Below are positions 1-9,300 of a stretch of DNA of 64,000 nt, in pieces. The notes under the pieces are model-generated. The model was given only the letters and a program-made list of their open reading frames with translations. It did no database searches and was not told the DNA's origin. Position numbers and translations under genes: made by a program. Origin of the DNA: Marinilabiliales bacterium (GTDB lineage: Bacteria; Bacteroidota; Bacteroidia; Bacteroidales; SZUA-534). The DNA lies in contig DOTG01000038.1 of NCBI GenBank assembly GCA_003512955.1, positions 186,001-250,000 of the forward strand. The letters are read 5' to 3'. How positions within the stretch are numbered: position 1 is the first letter of the stretch; each line of letters starts with the position of its first letter.

Positions 1-2131
1 AAGGATCACCAACGGTGTCGCCGGTTACAGCTGCCTTGTGATTGGCTGAACCTTTTCCACCGAGGTTTCCTTCCTCGATGTATTTTTTGGCATTGTCCCA
101 GGCACCGCCGGCATTAGCCATAAATACGGCCAATACAAATCCGGCACCCAATCCACCAGCCAATAACCCCATGACACCAGCAACTCCAAAAACAAGTCCT
201 GTAACTATCGGGATAATTATGGCCAATAAAGAAGGCAACATCATTTCGCGTTGAGCCCCTTTGGTTGAAATAGCCACACAACGGGCATAATCAGGCTCGG
301 CATCGCCGGTTAAAATCCCTTTAATCTCGCGGAACTGGCGGCGGACTTCTTCAACCATACTTTGAGCAGCACGGCCTACGGCATTCATGGTTAAACCGGT
401 AAACAAAAAGGCCATCATGGAACCAATGAAAATACCTACGATTACAATGGGGTTCATTAATGTAACCTGATAGTAATTCATAAAGTCAATGATTGACGAA
501 TGCTGAACCTGGGTTTTTGTTAATTCCTGAATACCGACCTGAATGGTTTCAGAACCTGAGTTGTCAATCAGACGGACCAACCCGATTTTAATTTCTTCGA
601 TATATGAAGCCAGCAAAGCGAGTGCCGTTAATGCAGCCGAACCAATGGCAAATCCTTTTCCTGTTGCTGCGGTAGTGTTTCCTAAAGCGTCCAGAGCATC
701 GGTACGTTTGCGTACTTCAGGCCCTAAGTGGCTCATCTCAGCATTTCCACCAGCATTATCGGCAATTGGGCCGTAAGCATCGGTCGCCAGGGTGATACCC
801 AATGTTGATAACATACCCACGGCTGCAATACCTATTCCATACAACCCTAAGCCAATATTTTCAGATGAAATCATGTTATGAACGTCGAACCCAATAGCTG
901 ATAAATAAGCCAGAACAATTGCTAAAGAAATGGTAATTACCGGAATTGCTGTCGAAATCATTCCCAATCCCACCCCGGAAATGATAACAGTAGCAGGGCC
1001 TGTTTGTGAAGATTCGGCTACTCTTTGTGTAGGGCGGTAGGAATGCGAGGTAAAATATTCGGTTGACTGTCCGATGATAATCCCAGCCAATAAACCAACC
1101 ACCACAGAGAAAGAAATCCCCACCCAATTTTCGAGTCCCAATAAATATAAGATACCGAAACTGGCAATGGCAATCAGAACAGAACTAATATTAACGCCCA
1201 GGCCTAAAGCACGAAGTAACTGTTTCATTGATGCCCCTTCTTTGGTCCGTACAAAATAAATTCCGATAATTGAAAGAAAAATGCCAACAGCAGCAATTAA
1301 CATTGGGGCAAGAACCGCATTAAACTGTGTTTGTTCATTAGTCATAAAAGCTGCAGCACCAATGGCAGCAGTAGCAAGCACCGAACCACAATAGGATTCG
1401 TACAAATCGGCACCCATACCAGCCACGTCACCTACATTGTCGCCTACATTATCGGCAATGGTAGCAGGGTTACGTGGATCATCCTCGGGAATTCCAGCTT
1501 CTACTTTACCAACTAAGTCGGCACCCACATCGGCAGCTTTGGTGTAAATACCCCCACCTACCCTTGCAAACAACGCCTGAGTGGATGCACCCATTCCGAA
1601 TGTAAGCATGGTGGTAGTAATGACAATCATTTTTTCAGAACCGGTGGCATCTACAAAATGATTTAAAACCAAATACCAGAGTGAAATATCTAATAAGGCC
1701 AAACCTACAACAACCAAGCCCATAACAGCGCCGCTCCGGAAAGCGACTCTCAATCCATGATTTAAGGAGTTCATGGCTGCATTTGCGGTTCTTGCCGAGG
1801 CATAGGTGGCGGTTTTCATGCCAAAAAAACCGGCCAAACCTGAAAAGAAACCACCCGTTAAGAATGCAAAAGGTACCCATGGGTTTTGGGTATGAAGGCC
1901 ATAAGCCAAATAAACAAACAACAAACTCAGAATGATGAATACAATAGTTACCACTTTGTACTGCTGACGCAAATAAGCCATAGCTCCTGTCCGGACGTGT
2001 TGGGCTATCTTCTTCATTAAATCCGTTCCCTCGTCCTCTTTCATCATCTGCTTAAAAAAGAGAAAGGCAAAAGCCAGCCCTGTTATAGATGCCACAGGAA
2101 CCAGCCAAAATAATCCATTGATGTTTTCCAT
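1..2131 (-). CDS. hppA: Membrane-bound K+-dependent pyrophosphatase (3'-truncated by window edge)
   Basis: Integral-membrane pyrophosphatase that couples PPi hydrolysis to H+ and/or Na+ pumping across the inner membrane. About 710 residues are visible from the ATG at 2131; the frame stays open to base 1, so roughly the last transmembrane segments are missing. The hydrolytic signature is clear: DVGADLVGK followed by EDDPRNPATIADNVGDNVGD (about 1390-1530), and near the edge HKAAVTGDTVGDP. At about 655-684 the K+ determinant reads GNTTAATGKG, with Ala where K+-independent enzymes have Lys, so this is the K+-dependent subfamily. Known K+-dependent members include H+, Na+ and dual Na+/H+ pumps; the visible sequence does not let me choose. 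It is divergent from the TPP-riboswitch gene and no partner gene is seen. Confidence 0.96.
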   Translation of the reverse strand, partial: MENINGLFWLVPVASITGLAFAFLFFKQMMKEDEGTDLMKKIAQHVRTGAMAYLRQQYKVVTIVFIILSLLFVYLAYGLHTQNPWVPFAFLTGGFFSGLAGFFGMKTATYASARTANAAMNSLNHGLRVAFRSGAVMGLVVVGLALLDISLWYLVLNHFVDATGSEKMIVITTTMLTFGMGASTQALFARVGGGIYTKAADVGADLVGKVEAGIPEDDPRNPATIADNVGDNVGDVAGMGADLYESYCGSVLATAAIGAAAFMTNEQTQFNAVLAPMLIAAVGIFLSIIGIYFVRTKEGASMKQLLRALGLGVNISSVLIAIASFGILYLLGLENWVGISFSVVVGLLAGIIIGQSTEYFTSHSYRPTQRVAESSQTGPATVIISGVGLGMISTAIPVITISLAIVLAYLSAIGFDVHNMISSENIGLGLYGIGIAAVGMLSTLGITLATDAYGPIADNAGGNAEMSHLGPEVRKRTDALDALGNTTAATGKGFAIGSAALTALALLASYIEEIKIGLVRLIDNSGSETIQVGIQELTKTQVQHSSIIDFMNYYQVTLMNPIVIVGIFIGSMMAFLFTGLTMNAVGRAAQSMVEEVRRQFREIKGILTGDAEPDYARCVAISTKGAQREMMLPSLLAIIIPIVTGLVFGVAGVMGLLAGGLGAGFVLAVFMANAGGAWDNAKKYIEEGNLGGKGSANHKAAVTGDTVGDP

Positions 2132-2424
2132 GTTAATTTGTTTAAGGTGAATTTTAGGAATTAATTATGTTGTTTTATTTCAATAAACTCAAACTTAGTG
2201 CTTCTCCTTCAATTTCCTTTAGCCCAATCAGGTATTGTAAAGCATCTCAAGATGGGGCTGTAAACTATTTTTTCCTTCTTTTCACAATGATAGTTTGCCC
2301 TCCCAAATTATAAAAAAACTTCAAAAGTTTTACTTATTTAATAATAATTTGAATCTTATCTGTTGAAAAAAAATTTCTTTAAGAAGAGGGGGGCTATTTT
2401 TTCATTTATTCAATCGGCAATCAC
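2132..2424. other. Intergenic region between hppA and the thiamin receptor
   Basis: AT-rich divergent spacer without a convincing ORF. On the minus strand a possible hppA -7 box (TAAGTTTG, 2190-2197) is present but lacks a well-placed -33 TTG. A hyphenated inverted repeat lies at 2255-2300: GGGC, a 3-nt bulge and AAACTAT pair with ATAGTTT and GCCC, so the hppA leader RNA could form an 11-bp bulged hairpin. No function is assigned. Confidence 0.4.
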
Positions 2425-2455
2425 TTGCTGATTTTGAAAAAGTAATATAGATTTG
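2425..2455 (+). promoter_or_regulatory. Candidate Bacteroidetes promoter for the thiamin receptor
   Basis: A -33-like TTG at 2425-2427 and a -7 box TAGATTTG at 2448-2455 are separated by 20 bp, fitting the Bacteroidetes housekeeping consensus TTG/TAnnTTTG. The expected start is about 2461, just ahead of the TPP aptamer, which supports the placement. Confidence 0.55.
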
Positions 2456-2465
2456 TACCCAAATT

Positions 2466-2545
2466 CACAATGGGGTGCCCTACCATCCGGGCTGAGATCA
2501 TACCCTTTGAACCTGATACGGGTAATGCCGGCGCAGGGAATAAGC
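2466..2545 (+). ncRNA. TPP riboswitch (THI element)
   Basis: The conserved aptamer blocks occur in order: GGGGTGCCC (2472-2480), CGGGCTGAGATCATACCC, TTTGAACCTGATACGGGTAA, then TGCCGGCGCAGGGAA. This matches the THI-box consensus closely. The following segment (2556-2617) can form a hairpin, CCATTGCAATA against TATTGCAaATGG, which is a likely part of the expression platform. Thiamin pyrophosphate binding should reduce expression of the TonB receptor that starts at 2685. Confidence 0.96.
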
Positions 2546-2555
2546 AACAAATCTC

Positions 2556-2617
2556 CCATTGCAATAAATTGTTTAACCGGCTTCGGCAGTGAAGCAGTGA
2601 ATAGCTATTGCAAATGG
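2556..2617 (+). promoter_or_regulatory. Putative expression-platform hairpin of the TPP riboswitch
   Basis: CCATTGCAATA (2556-2566) is complementary to TATTGCAAATGG (2606-2617) with a single bulged A. It sits between the aptamer and the ATG at 2685. No long U-tract follows, so control could be at translation rather than by a classical terminator. Mechanism is inferred. Confidence 0.45.
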
Positions 2618-2684
2618 AACTGAACAAAATCAGGAAAATCTGCACTATTCATTACTGAAATCATGGGGCCATAAAATTATTGTA

Positions 2685-5084
2685 ATGAAAAAGTTATTAT
2701 TTGTTTTTCAATTATTGTTTGTGGCTTTGCTGAGTCAAGCCCAGTTTGTAATCAGTGGAAAAGTGACCGATGTTGACGGCAATAAATTAGCAGGTGCCAA
2801 CGTCCAACTCGAACATTCGCCAAAAGGGACTGTTACTGATTTACAGGGATGTTACCAACTTGAAGTAAATAAAATTGGGAACTACACCTTGACTGCTTCT
2901 TTTTTAGGATTTACAAAACTGCAAGAAACTGTTGAAGTTACTAAAAACCTGGAACTCAACTTTACCTTAACAGCCAAAAGTATTTTAGCTGATGAAATTA
3001 TTGTGAAAAGCACACGGGCCGACGCAAACACGCCTGTAACTTTTAGTTTGTTAAGTAAAAAAGATTTTGTGAATCAAAACCTGGGGCAGGATTTGCCTTA
3101 CTTATTGAGTATGACGCCATCGTTGGTAACTTCATCTGATGCAGGTGCAGGAGTTGGTTATACCGGACTTTGGATTCGAGGCAGCAACATACAGCGCATA
3201 AATGTTACGGTAAATGGAATTCCCCTGAACGACCCCGAATCGCATGGCGTTTTTTGGGTGAACATGCCCGATTTTACCAGTTCTGTAAATAGCTTACAGA
3301 TTCAACGCGGTGTCGGGACGTCAACCAACGGGGGGGGAGCTTTTGGTGCAACTATTAACCTGGAAACCAATACACTGGAAACTAAACCATTTGCTGAAAT
3401 AAACAGTGTTGCAGGATCCTTTAATACCTTTAAAAACAATATCCGGGTTGGAACAGGACTCATAAATGACAAATGGGCTTTTGAAGGACGCCTATCAAAA
3501 ATCTCATCTGATGGTTATATCGATCGTGCCTCATCCGATTTAAAATCTTTCTTTGTACAGGGAGGCTTTTATTCCGATAAAACCATGGTTAAAGCTGTAG
3601 TTTTTAGCGGAAAAGAAAAAACCTATCAAGCCTGGTGGGGAGTTGATAATTGGACAATTGAAAATTTGGGACGCACTTTTAATTGGGCAGGCTATATTGA
3701 AAACAGCGATGGTTCATTTCGCTTTTATGATAATCAAACAGACAATTACCAACAGGACCATTACCAATTGCACCTGAGCCAAAAATTGGGCGAGTACCTG
3801 AAATTTAATGCGGCCTTGCACTACACTTATGGACGGGGTTACTATGAAGAATACAACCAAAACGATTCTTTAAAAAATTACCCGATAGGCGAGCAGTTTT
3901 TCGGATACGATAGTGTTTTAAACAATGGGGTTTATGCTTATTTTTATCATGACACCGTAGCAATTTCTGATATTATTGTCCGCCGCTGGCTCGATAACCA
4001 TTTTTATGGCACCACCTATTCGTTAGATTATACCAGTGAAAAATTAAATTTAAACGTTGGAGGTGCAATAAACAACTATGCTAATGCCAAACATTTTGGC
4101 GAAATCTTATGGGCTCAATATGTGGGAAACACAACTATTGAAGATAATTATTATAATAACATTGCAGAAAAATTGGATATTAACAATTACATAAAGGCTA
4201 CCTATGCTATTTTAGCAAACGTGTATTTATTTGGCGATTTACAGGTCCGGATGGTTGATTACTTCTGCTCTGGGAACGAAAAAGGGGGAGCCATGGCAGC
4301 AATTGACAAAAACTACCTGTTTCTAAATCCAAAGGTTGGCATTTCGTATAAAAATAATTTTCTGGGGACTGTTTATGCATCTTATGCTTTATCGAACAGA
4401 GAACCTATCCGGACAGATTTTTTAGATGCCCCCGAAAATACTGACCCTGAGCCTGAAACTTTAAGGGACATCGAATTTGGTGCCCGTAAAAATGACAAAT
4501 CCTATAATTATAACATTAACTTTTTCTTTATGAAATATACAAATCAATTGGCTTTAACCGGCGAATTAAATGATGTAGGTTCACCTATCAGGGCGAATGT
4601 AGGAAAAAGCTATCGGTTAGGCATTGAAATAGATGGTGGTTATGAAATTAAAAATACTTTTACAATAAAGGGAAATATCGCACTAAGTAATTCAAATACC
4701 AATTATAAAGAAGAATCAGAAACTGGTATTGCAAACTACAACAACGTACAGCTTTCCTACGCTCCACAATTAATTGGCGGGTTGCAAATCAATTATCTCC
4801 CTTTCAGGAATACTGAATTGGGGATTTCCTATCGGTATATATCAAAGCAATATCTCGATTTAACTGAAAACGACGAAAGAATACTTGATCCTTACTCCTA
4901 TACCAACCTACATGCTAATTATACTTTTAAACCAAAATATTTAGATGAAATAAAGATAAATATTATGGTAAATAATTTATTTAATCAACTATACGCATCA
5001 AACGGATATATGTGGGGCGATACGCCATACTATTACCCGCAAGCAGGGATCAATTTTATGGCTGGGGTAACTATAAAATTCTAG
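2685..5084 (+). CDS. TonB-dependent outer-membrane receptor, probable thiamin transporter (OMR1-like)
   Basis: An outer-membrane, TonB-energised receptor of 799 residues. A signal peptide ends around SQA/Q (residue 19). Then come a carboxypeptidase-regulatory-like beta-sandwich (about 22-100), a plug domain (about 105-225, with IQRINVTVNGIPLNDPES and QIQRGVGTSTNGGGAFGATI), and a beta-barrel ending in Phe. The substrate is inferred from the TPP riboswitch directly upstream: in Bacteroidetes, THI-regulated TonB receptors (OMR1) are thiamin uptake proteins. Unlike the usual arrangement, no inner-membrane PnuT-like permease or thiamin kinase follows; the next gene is convergent. An 8-G homopolymer (3330-3337) encodes part of the plug glycines and is a possible slippage site. 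Confidence 0.9.
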   Translation: MKKLLFVFQLLFVALLSQAQFVISGKVTDVDGNKLAGANVQLEHSPKGTVTDLQGCYQLEVNKIGNYTLTASFLGFTKLQETVEVTKNLELNFTLTAKSILADEIIVKSTRADANTPVTFSLLSKKDFVNQNLGQDLPYLLSMTPSLVTSSDAGAGVGYTGLWIRGSNIQRINVTVNGIPLNDPESHGVFWVNMPDFTSSVNSLQIQRGVGTSTNGGGAFGATINLETNTLETKPFAEINSVAGSFNTFKNNIRVGTGLINDKWAFEGRLSKISSDGYIDRASSDLKSFFVQGGFYSDKTMVKAVVFSGKEKTYQAWWGVDNWTIENLGRTFNWAGYIENSDGSFRFYDNQTDNYQQDHYQLHLSQKLGEYLKFNAALHYTYGRGYYEEYNQNDSLKNYPIGEQFFGYDSVLNNGVYAYFYHDTVAISDIIVRRWLDNHFYGTTYSLDYTSEKLNLNVGGAINNYANAKHFGEILWAQYVGNTTIEDNYYNNIAEKLDINNYIKATYAILANVYLFGDLQVRMVDYFCSGNEKGGAMAAIDKNYLFLNPKVGISYKNNFLGTVYASYALSNREPIRTDFLDAPENTDPEPETLRDIEFGARKNDKSYNYNINFFFMKYTNQLALTGELNDVGSPIRANVGKSYRLGIEIDGGYEIKNTFTIKGNIALSNSNTNYKEESETGIANYNNVQLSYAPQLIGGLQINYLPFRNTELGISYRYISKQYLDLTENDERILDPYSYTNLHANYTFKPKYLDEIKINIMVNNLFNQLYASNGYMWGDTPYYYPQAGINFMAGVTIKF

Positions 5085-5168
5085 TTTTTTTTACTAAAAA
5101 GGAGCCGACTCAAAAGGAATCACTTTAAATTCAAAAAACCTATGCATTGAAAGTCTTGGGTTAAAATT

Positions 5169-5239
5169 GAACGCAGATAACGTGGATTTTTGCAGATTAA
5201 CGCCGATTTTATCTGCAAAAATCAGTTGCATCTGCGTTC
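5169..5239. repeat. Long hyphenated inverted repeat (REP/MITE-like) between convergent genes
   Basis: Two nested complementary pairs are exact: GAACGCAGAT (5169-5178) with ATCTGCGTTC (5230-5239), and GATTTTTGCAGAT (5185-5197) with ATCTGCAAAAATC (5211-5223). The element is itself built of near-repeated GCAGAT...GATT units. It lies between the convergent stop codons at 5084 and 5297, so it could also act as a bidirectional terminator, but it has no U-tract. Elements with this GCAGAT/CGGATT vocabulary are, as I recall, common intergenic repeats in Bacteroidetes genomes; copy number cannot be judged here. Confidence 0.75.
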
Positions 5240-5296
5240 CATTTCTTTCAGTTTGTACGTATTATTAATCCAAAATTACATTTGAGACAGTCCCAA

Positions 5297-6199
5297 CTAT
5301 TTTTTCAGACCTCCATACCTTAGCCGAAACTTATTGGGTGTAAGCTCATTTGCGGTTTTAAAGCATTTGATAAAATAGTTCCCATCACCAAATCCGGTTT
5401 CATCTGCAATTTCGGATACTGGCAATCCGGTTTCGCGCAAAAGCTTGCGGGCACGTTGCAGACGAATCTGCATCAGGTAGTTGGATGGTGTGGAACCTAC
5501 TGCCTTTTTAAAAATACGCTGAAAATTCCGGGCACTCATAAAAGCCATCTCCGACAGGTCATCGAGGTAGATTTTCTCGGCAAAGTTTTCCTCCAGGTAA
5601 TCAATAACCTTTCCTATTCTTACCAAAGATTGCGCTTCAGTTGCATCCAACCGGGAATAATATCTCGACAACAAAATAATTAACTCCTCCAACCGGTTTT
5701 TTAAAATCAACTGGTACCCTTCAAATTGATGATCCAGTTCAAGTATCATGGAATTGAGGATGATTTCAAGCTTGGCCATATCGCTCCGCACCAAATGCAG
5801 CTTGTTTTTAAAATAGTGCCGGGCCCTGAATTGCGATTCCAGAATAAACAGCGCCTTGTAACCTTCCAATTTCCGGATGGGTTCCGAAATCAAGTTTTTG
5901 TTCTTCTTGGCGTCGTACATCACGTTCACTATTTCTACCGCTCCCGCCTCTTTAAAATAGTGTTTCTGGTTTCCCTGCAACACAAACACATCACCCGCCG
6001 AAACAGGGTATTCCTGCTCTTCAATCATTTGAATGCCTTTCCCTTTGATGATAAAAACTATTTCGGTAAAATCGTGAAAATGTTCAATCTCGGTTAAATC
6101 GGCGGAATGCGAAATATTGAATTTGCGATCGACTTTTTTTACACTCAACGGAAATGAGGGTTCTTTAAAATAGTTGCTGCCTAATGCTTTGTCGGTCAT
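5297..6199 (-). CDS. AraC-family transcriptional regulator with N-terminal cupin
   Basis: A 300-residue cytoplasmic regulator. The N-terminal half is a cupin-type sensor (about residues 25-110; HFHDFTEIVFIIKGKG, then GDVFVLQGNQKHYF), and the last ~95 residues form the double helix-turn-helix of AraC proteins (LDDLSEMAFMSARNFQRIF, then SEIADETGFGDGNYFIKCFK and PNKFR). Cupin-AraC regulators of the RhaS type usually sense sugars or related small molecules. It follows the giant adhesin gene on the same strand after 132 bp; whether they are co-transcribed is unclear. No catabolic operon adjoins it, so the regulon is unknown. Confidence 0.9.
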   Translation of the reverse strand: MTDKALGSNYFKEPSFPLSVKKVDRKFNISHSADLTEIEHFHDFTEIVFIIKGKGIQMIEEQEYPVSAGDVFVLQGNQKHYFKEAGAVEIVNVMYDAKKNKNLISEPIRKLEGYKALFILESQFRARHYFKNKLHLVRSDMAKLEIILNSMILELDHQFEGYQLILKNRLEELIILLSRYYSRLDATEAQSLVRIGKVIDYLEENFAEKIYLDDLSEMAFMSARNFQRIFKKAVGSTPSNYLMQIRLQRARKLLRETGLPVSEIADETGFGDGNYFIKCFKTANELTPNKFRLRYGGLKK

Positions 6200-6331
6200 T
6201 GTATCATATCCAATTTTGTTTGCCGTAAAACTACAAATTTTAGGGTAACGAATCTCAAACTGAATTGGAGCAACAACCTGTTTTCAGATTAACCCTGGCA
6301 ATTATTTGGTTTATAAAGCAAATATCTCAGC

Positions 6332-9300
6332 CTACTTTTTTACAAATCGCAGTTTAAAAGTTCCTAACGACGAATGCAAAACCGCCATGTAAACTCCCAC
6401 AGGCAACTGGCTCACTGATATTTTGGAAGAACCTTCCACCAATTTCAGTTTATTGATAAGCTGGCTCGATGGCTGAAAGTTGAATATTTCCAACCGGGCA
6501 TCGGCTTCATTTCCCGAAAGGTTTTCGAAAACAAGAACCTGATCGGCAGCATCGTAATAAAAATCAAAATCCCCGTGAATAGATTGCATCAAACGGACAG
6601 AACGCACCTTTGAATAGGTAAATTCACCATCAAAATCGGTTTGCTTTAACCGGTAATAGGAAATTCCTTCAATTGGATGTTCATCGGTGTATTGATAGTT
6701 ACGTACATTCAACGAATTACCAGCTCCTTGCACATCGGCTACTTTGATCCAATCAAACATATTAACCGCCTTTTCAATGGTAAAATATTGGTTATTAGTT
6801 TCTGTTGCTGTCTCCCACCATAATACAACATTCCTCCCGTTGGCAACGGCCTCAAAGTGGGTTAATTGAATGGGCAGGGCGCCCAGATCTTCGTCCAAAG
6901 CAAAATCGCTGAACCCAATGATTCCCGAAATAGCCACAAAATCGTTGGAAGCATCACTGGCTGTAACATGGTAAGCTCTCCAAACATTTTGGACATCGGA
7001 GGCAGTTGGATAGTACACCGGATTTTTAGCAATATTGATAGAAGCTTCGTCGGTGATACCGCTAAGAATATTGTCGTTGTAAAAAAGGGTCAAATCATAG
7101 GTATAATCCCCCAATGTCCCTCCGGTAGGTGTAACCCGCCAAAATGAATTGGAATGGTTGGTTGATGCAAGGGTGCTTTCACCATCATCCGTAGGATTCA
7201 TTCCCGGATAATACCTCATGGCAATGCCGGAAGGGAAATTGGCTCCATGCCATGCAATAGTAGCAAGGGTCCGTCCGGCTAAAGAATATGTAGTGGTATT
7301 TCCATCGGTAATAGTACCTGTTTGTATAGCAGCCATAGGTTCCGAGGATGGCGTAATTTCAAAGGCTCCGCAGTCGGTGGCCCCATTCGATGGAAGGGTG
7401 CTCCTCCCGGTTCCCGAAAAATCGGTTGAAACTTCGGTCAATGGCTGTGCTGCACCATTCACCGCCCACGATTCGGTATTGGCTGTAATTATGCTTAAAT
7501 CACCTGCAGAAATGTTGGTAAATAGCTGGGTAAGATTCAAATTCTCAGCATCGGAGGTTCCGGTTGTCGAAATCCAACAGGTAGCATCCTGATCCGATGC
7601 CGTGGTGGTTTTCCAATTGGCAAAATTTAAAGCACTTACATTCCAATAACCAAAATCACCGGAAACATTTACAGAATACAAATTATAATTACTGGCAGCA
7701 CTCCCCCACCCTCCGGTTGGATTAGTTCCCTGATTCCCGATGGCATAATGGTTTCCTGATCCACCCGAACGACGGTTTGCAAAAATATTATTCCGGATGT
7801 CAACCGCAAAATCCGATAAGGTAGTTGTGGAGTGGTTGCCCCTCAACAATGAATATGAAGGCAACGAACCCGAAGATACCGTTCCGTCAATAACAATGGA
7901 ATTATAGAAAATACCGGTGCCCACACTTGAGCCCGGTTGGCCATTCATCCAAATACCATAAAACCCGGTATTCGTTGTTTGGGAATTCCCTAAAACGATT
8001 TGGTTGTTCGACACTTCAATGCCGGTGGCTGGGTGGTACAAAACAATTCCACTAGCGGTTGGCGGGTTTGAACCATCGGTAGATGTAGAACTATTCCTCA
8101 AATCGTAAATTTTATTTTTAGCCACTATGGCTGAAACAGACGAGCGGACCGCAATACCTGAAACATTGGTTTGTACAGCACCTGTATTACTTGCCAACAA
8201 ATTATAAATGGTATTGCTTTGTATCTCAGGTTGATTTGAAGCAGCCGAGCAATAGATGCCTGATACAGTTTGGTTGATAATGTCAGTTGAAGCTGCCGAA
8301 CAGTCGAAAGCAAATATGGTGTTGTTGCTGATATTGGCCGATGCGGTTCCCGAATGCACAATTCCGTGCAGCACTGTGGATACATCGGTCCCAGTGGCAT
8401 TGATACTGTTTATCGAGTTATTGGTAATTAGCACCGAAGCACTGGCATCACTTTGAATACCATACACGGTAGCCGCTTTGGTGGTAATGTTTGAAACGGT
8501 ATTCCCTTCAGAATTTCCAATACTTACAGAACCATCCTCTACCTGGATTCCAACAAAACTGGTACCTGAGGTTGATTGGACGTTAAAATTGCTGATGGAA
8601 TTATCTTTAACTGTCGTAAGCGATGAACTTTCAACATCCAAAACTATCCCTTTAATGGCAGAGCTGCTGGCATTGTTAGTCCAGGCGGCTCCCCCGCAAC
8701 TTGTTGCCTGTCCCCCGATAAAATTACCCGAAATGGTGTGGCTGTTTCCGCCATTTATATACACAGCAATTTGACTAATGCCCGACAAATCGTCGGTTAA
8801 GGTTTTGTAAAAATGGTTGCCTGAAAGCGTTACACCATCTCCAACACTCTGAAAGCAGATTCCATAATTGCCAAAATTATAAATGTAATTATCGGAAATG
8901 GTTAATAAGCTATTTCCGGAATTATTTGAATACAAGGCATGGTAAGGATACCCGGAGTAACCGGAAGTGGCATTCCGGATTTCGTTCCCGGATACGGTTA
9001 TCGAAGTGTTGTCTCCGCTACCAAGGGTAATCACACCTTGCGTGCTTGCGGTATTGTTATGATTTTCAATAATTGAGTTTTTGATTTGAACGCCGGTAGC
9101 ATTGCCAAGAATTTCAAAGGTGGCACTTGTGTTTCCGGCATTGGTGGTGTTGTTTTTGAATTGCAGGTATTTACTAGTTGTCCCATCGACAATCACCCTG
9201 TCGGCACCATTGAAGCGGATCATGGCTCCGGGGCCTGAAGCATCCGTTCTATTGACACTTCCGCTAATAGTACGGGTAGCCGTTGTGCTTGGCTGAAAGG

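Noticed and set aside
2389..2394. Six-G run before the thiamin receptor as a phase-variable promoter
   Set aside because: It lies outside the -33/-7 spacer of the candidate promoter (2425-2455) and is too short to argue for slippage.
5726..6097. 123-codon plus-strand open frame opposite the AraC gene
   Set aside because: It is antisense to a conserved AraC protein and has no recognisable domain or start context.
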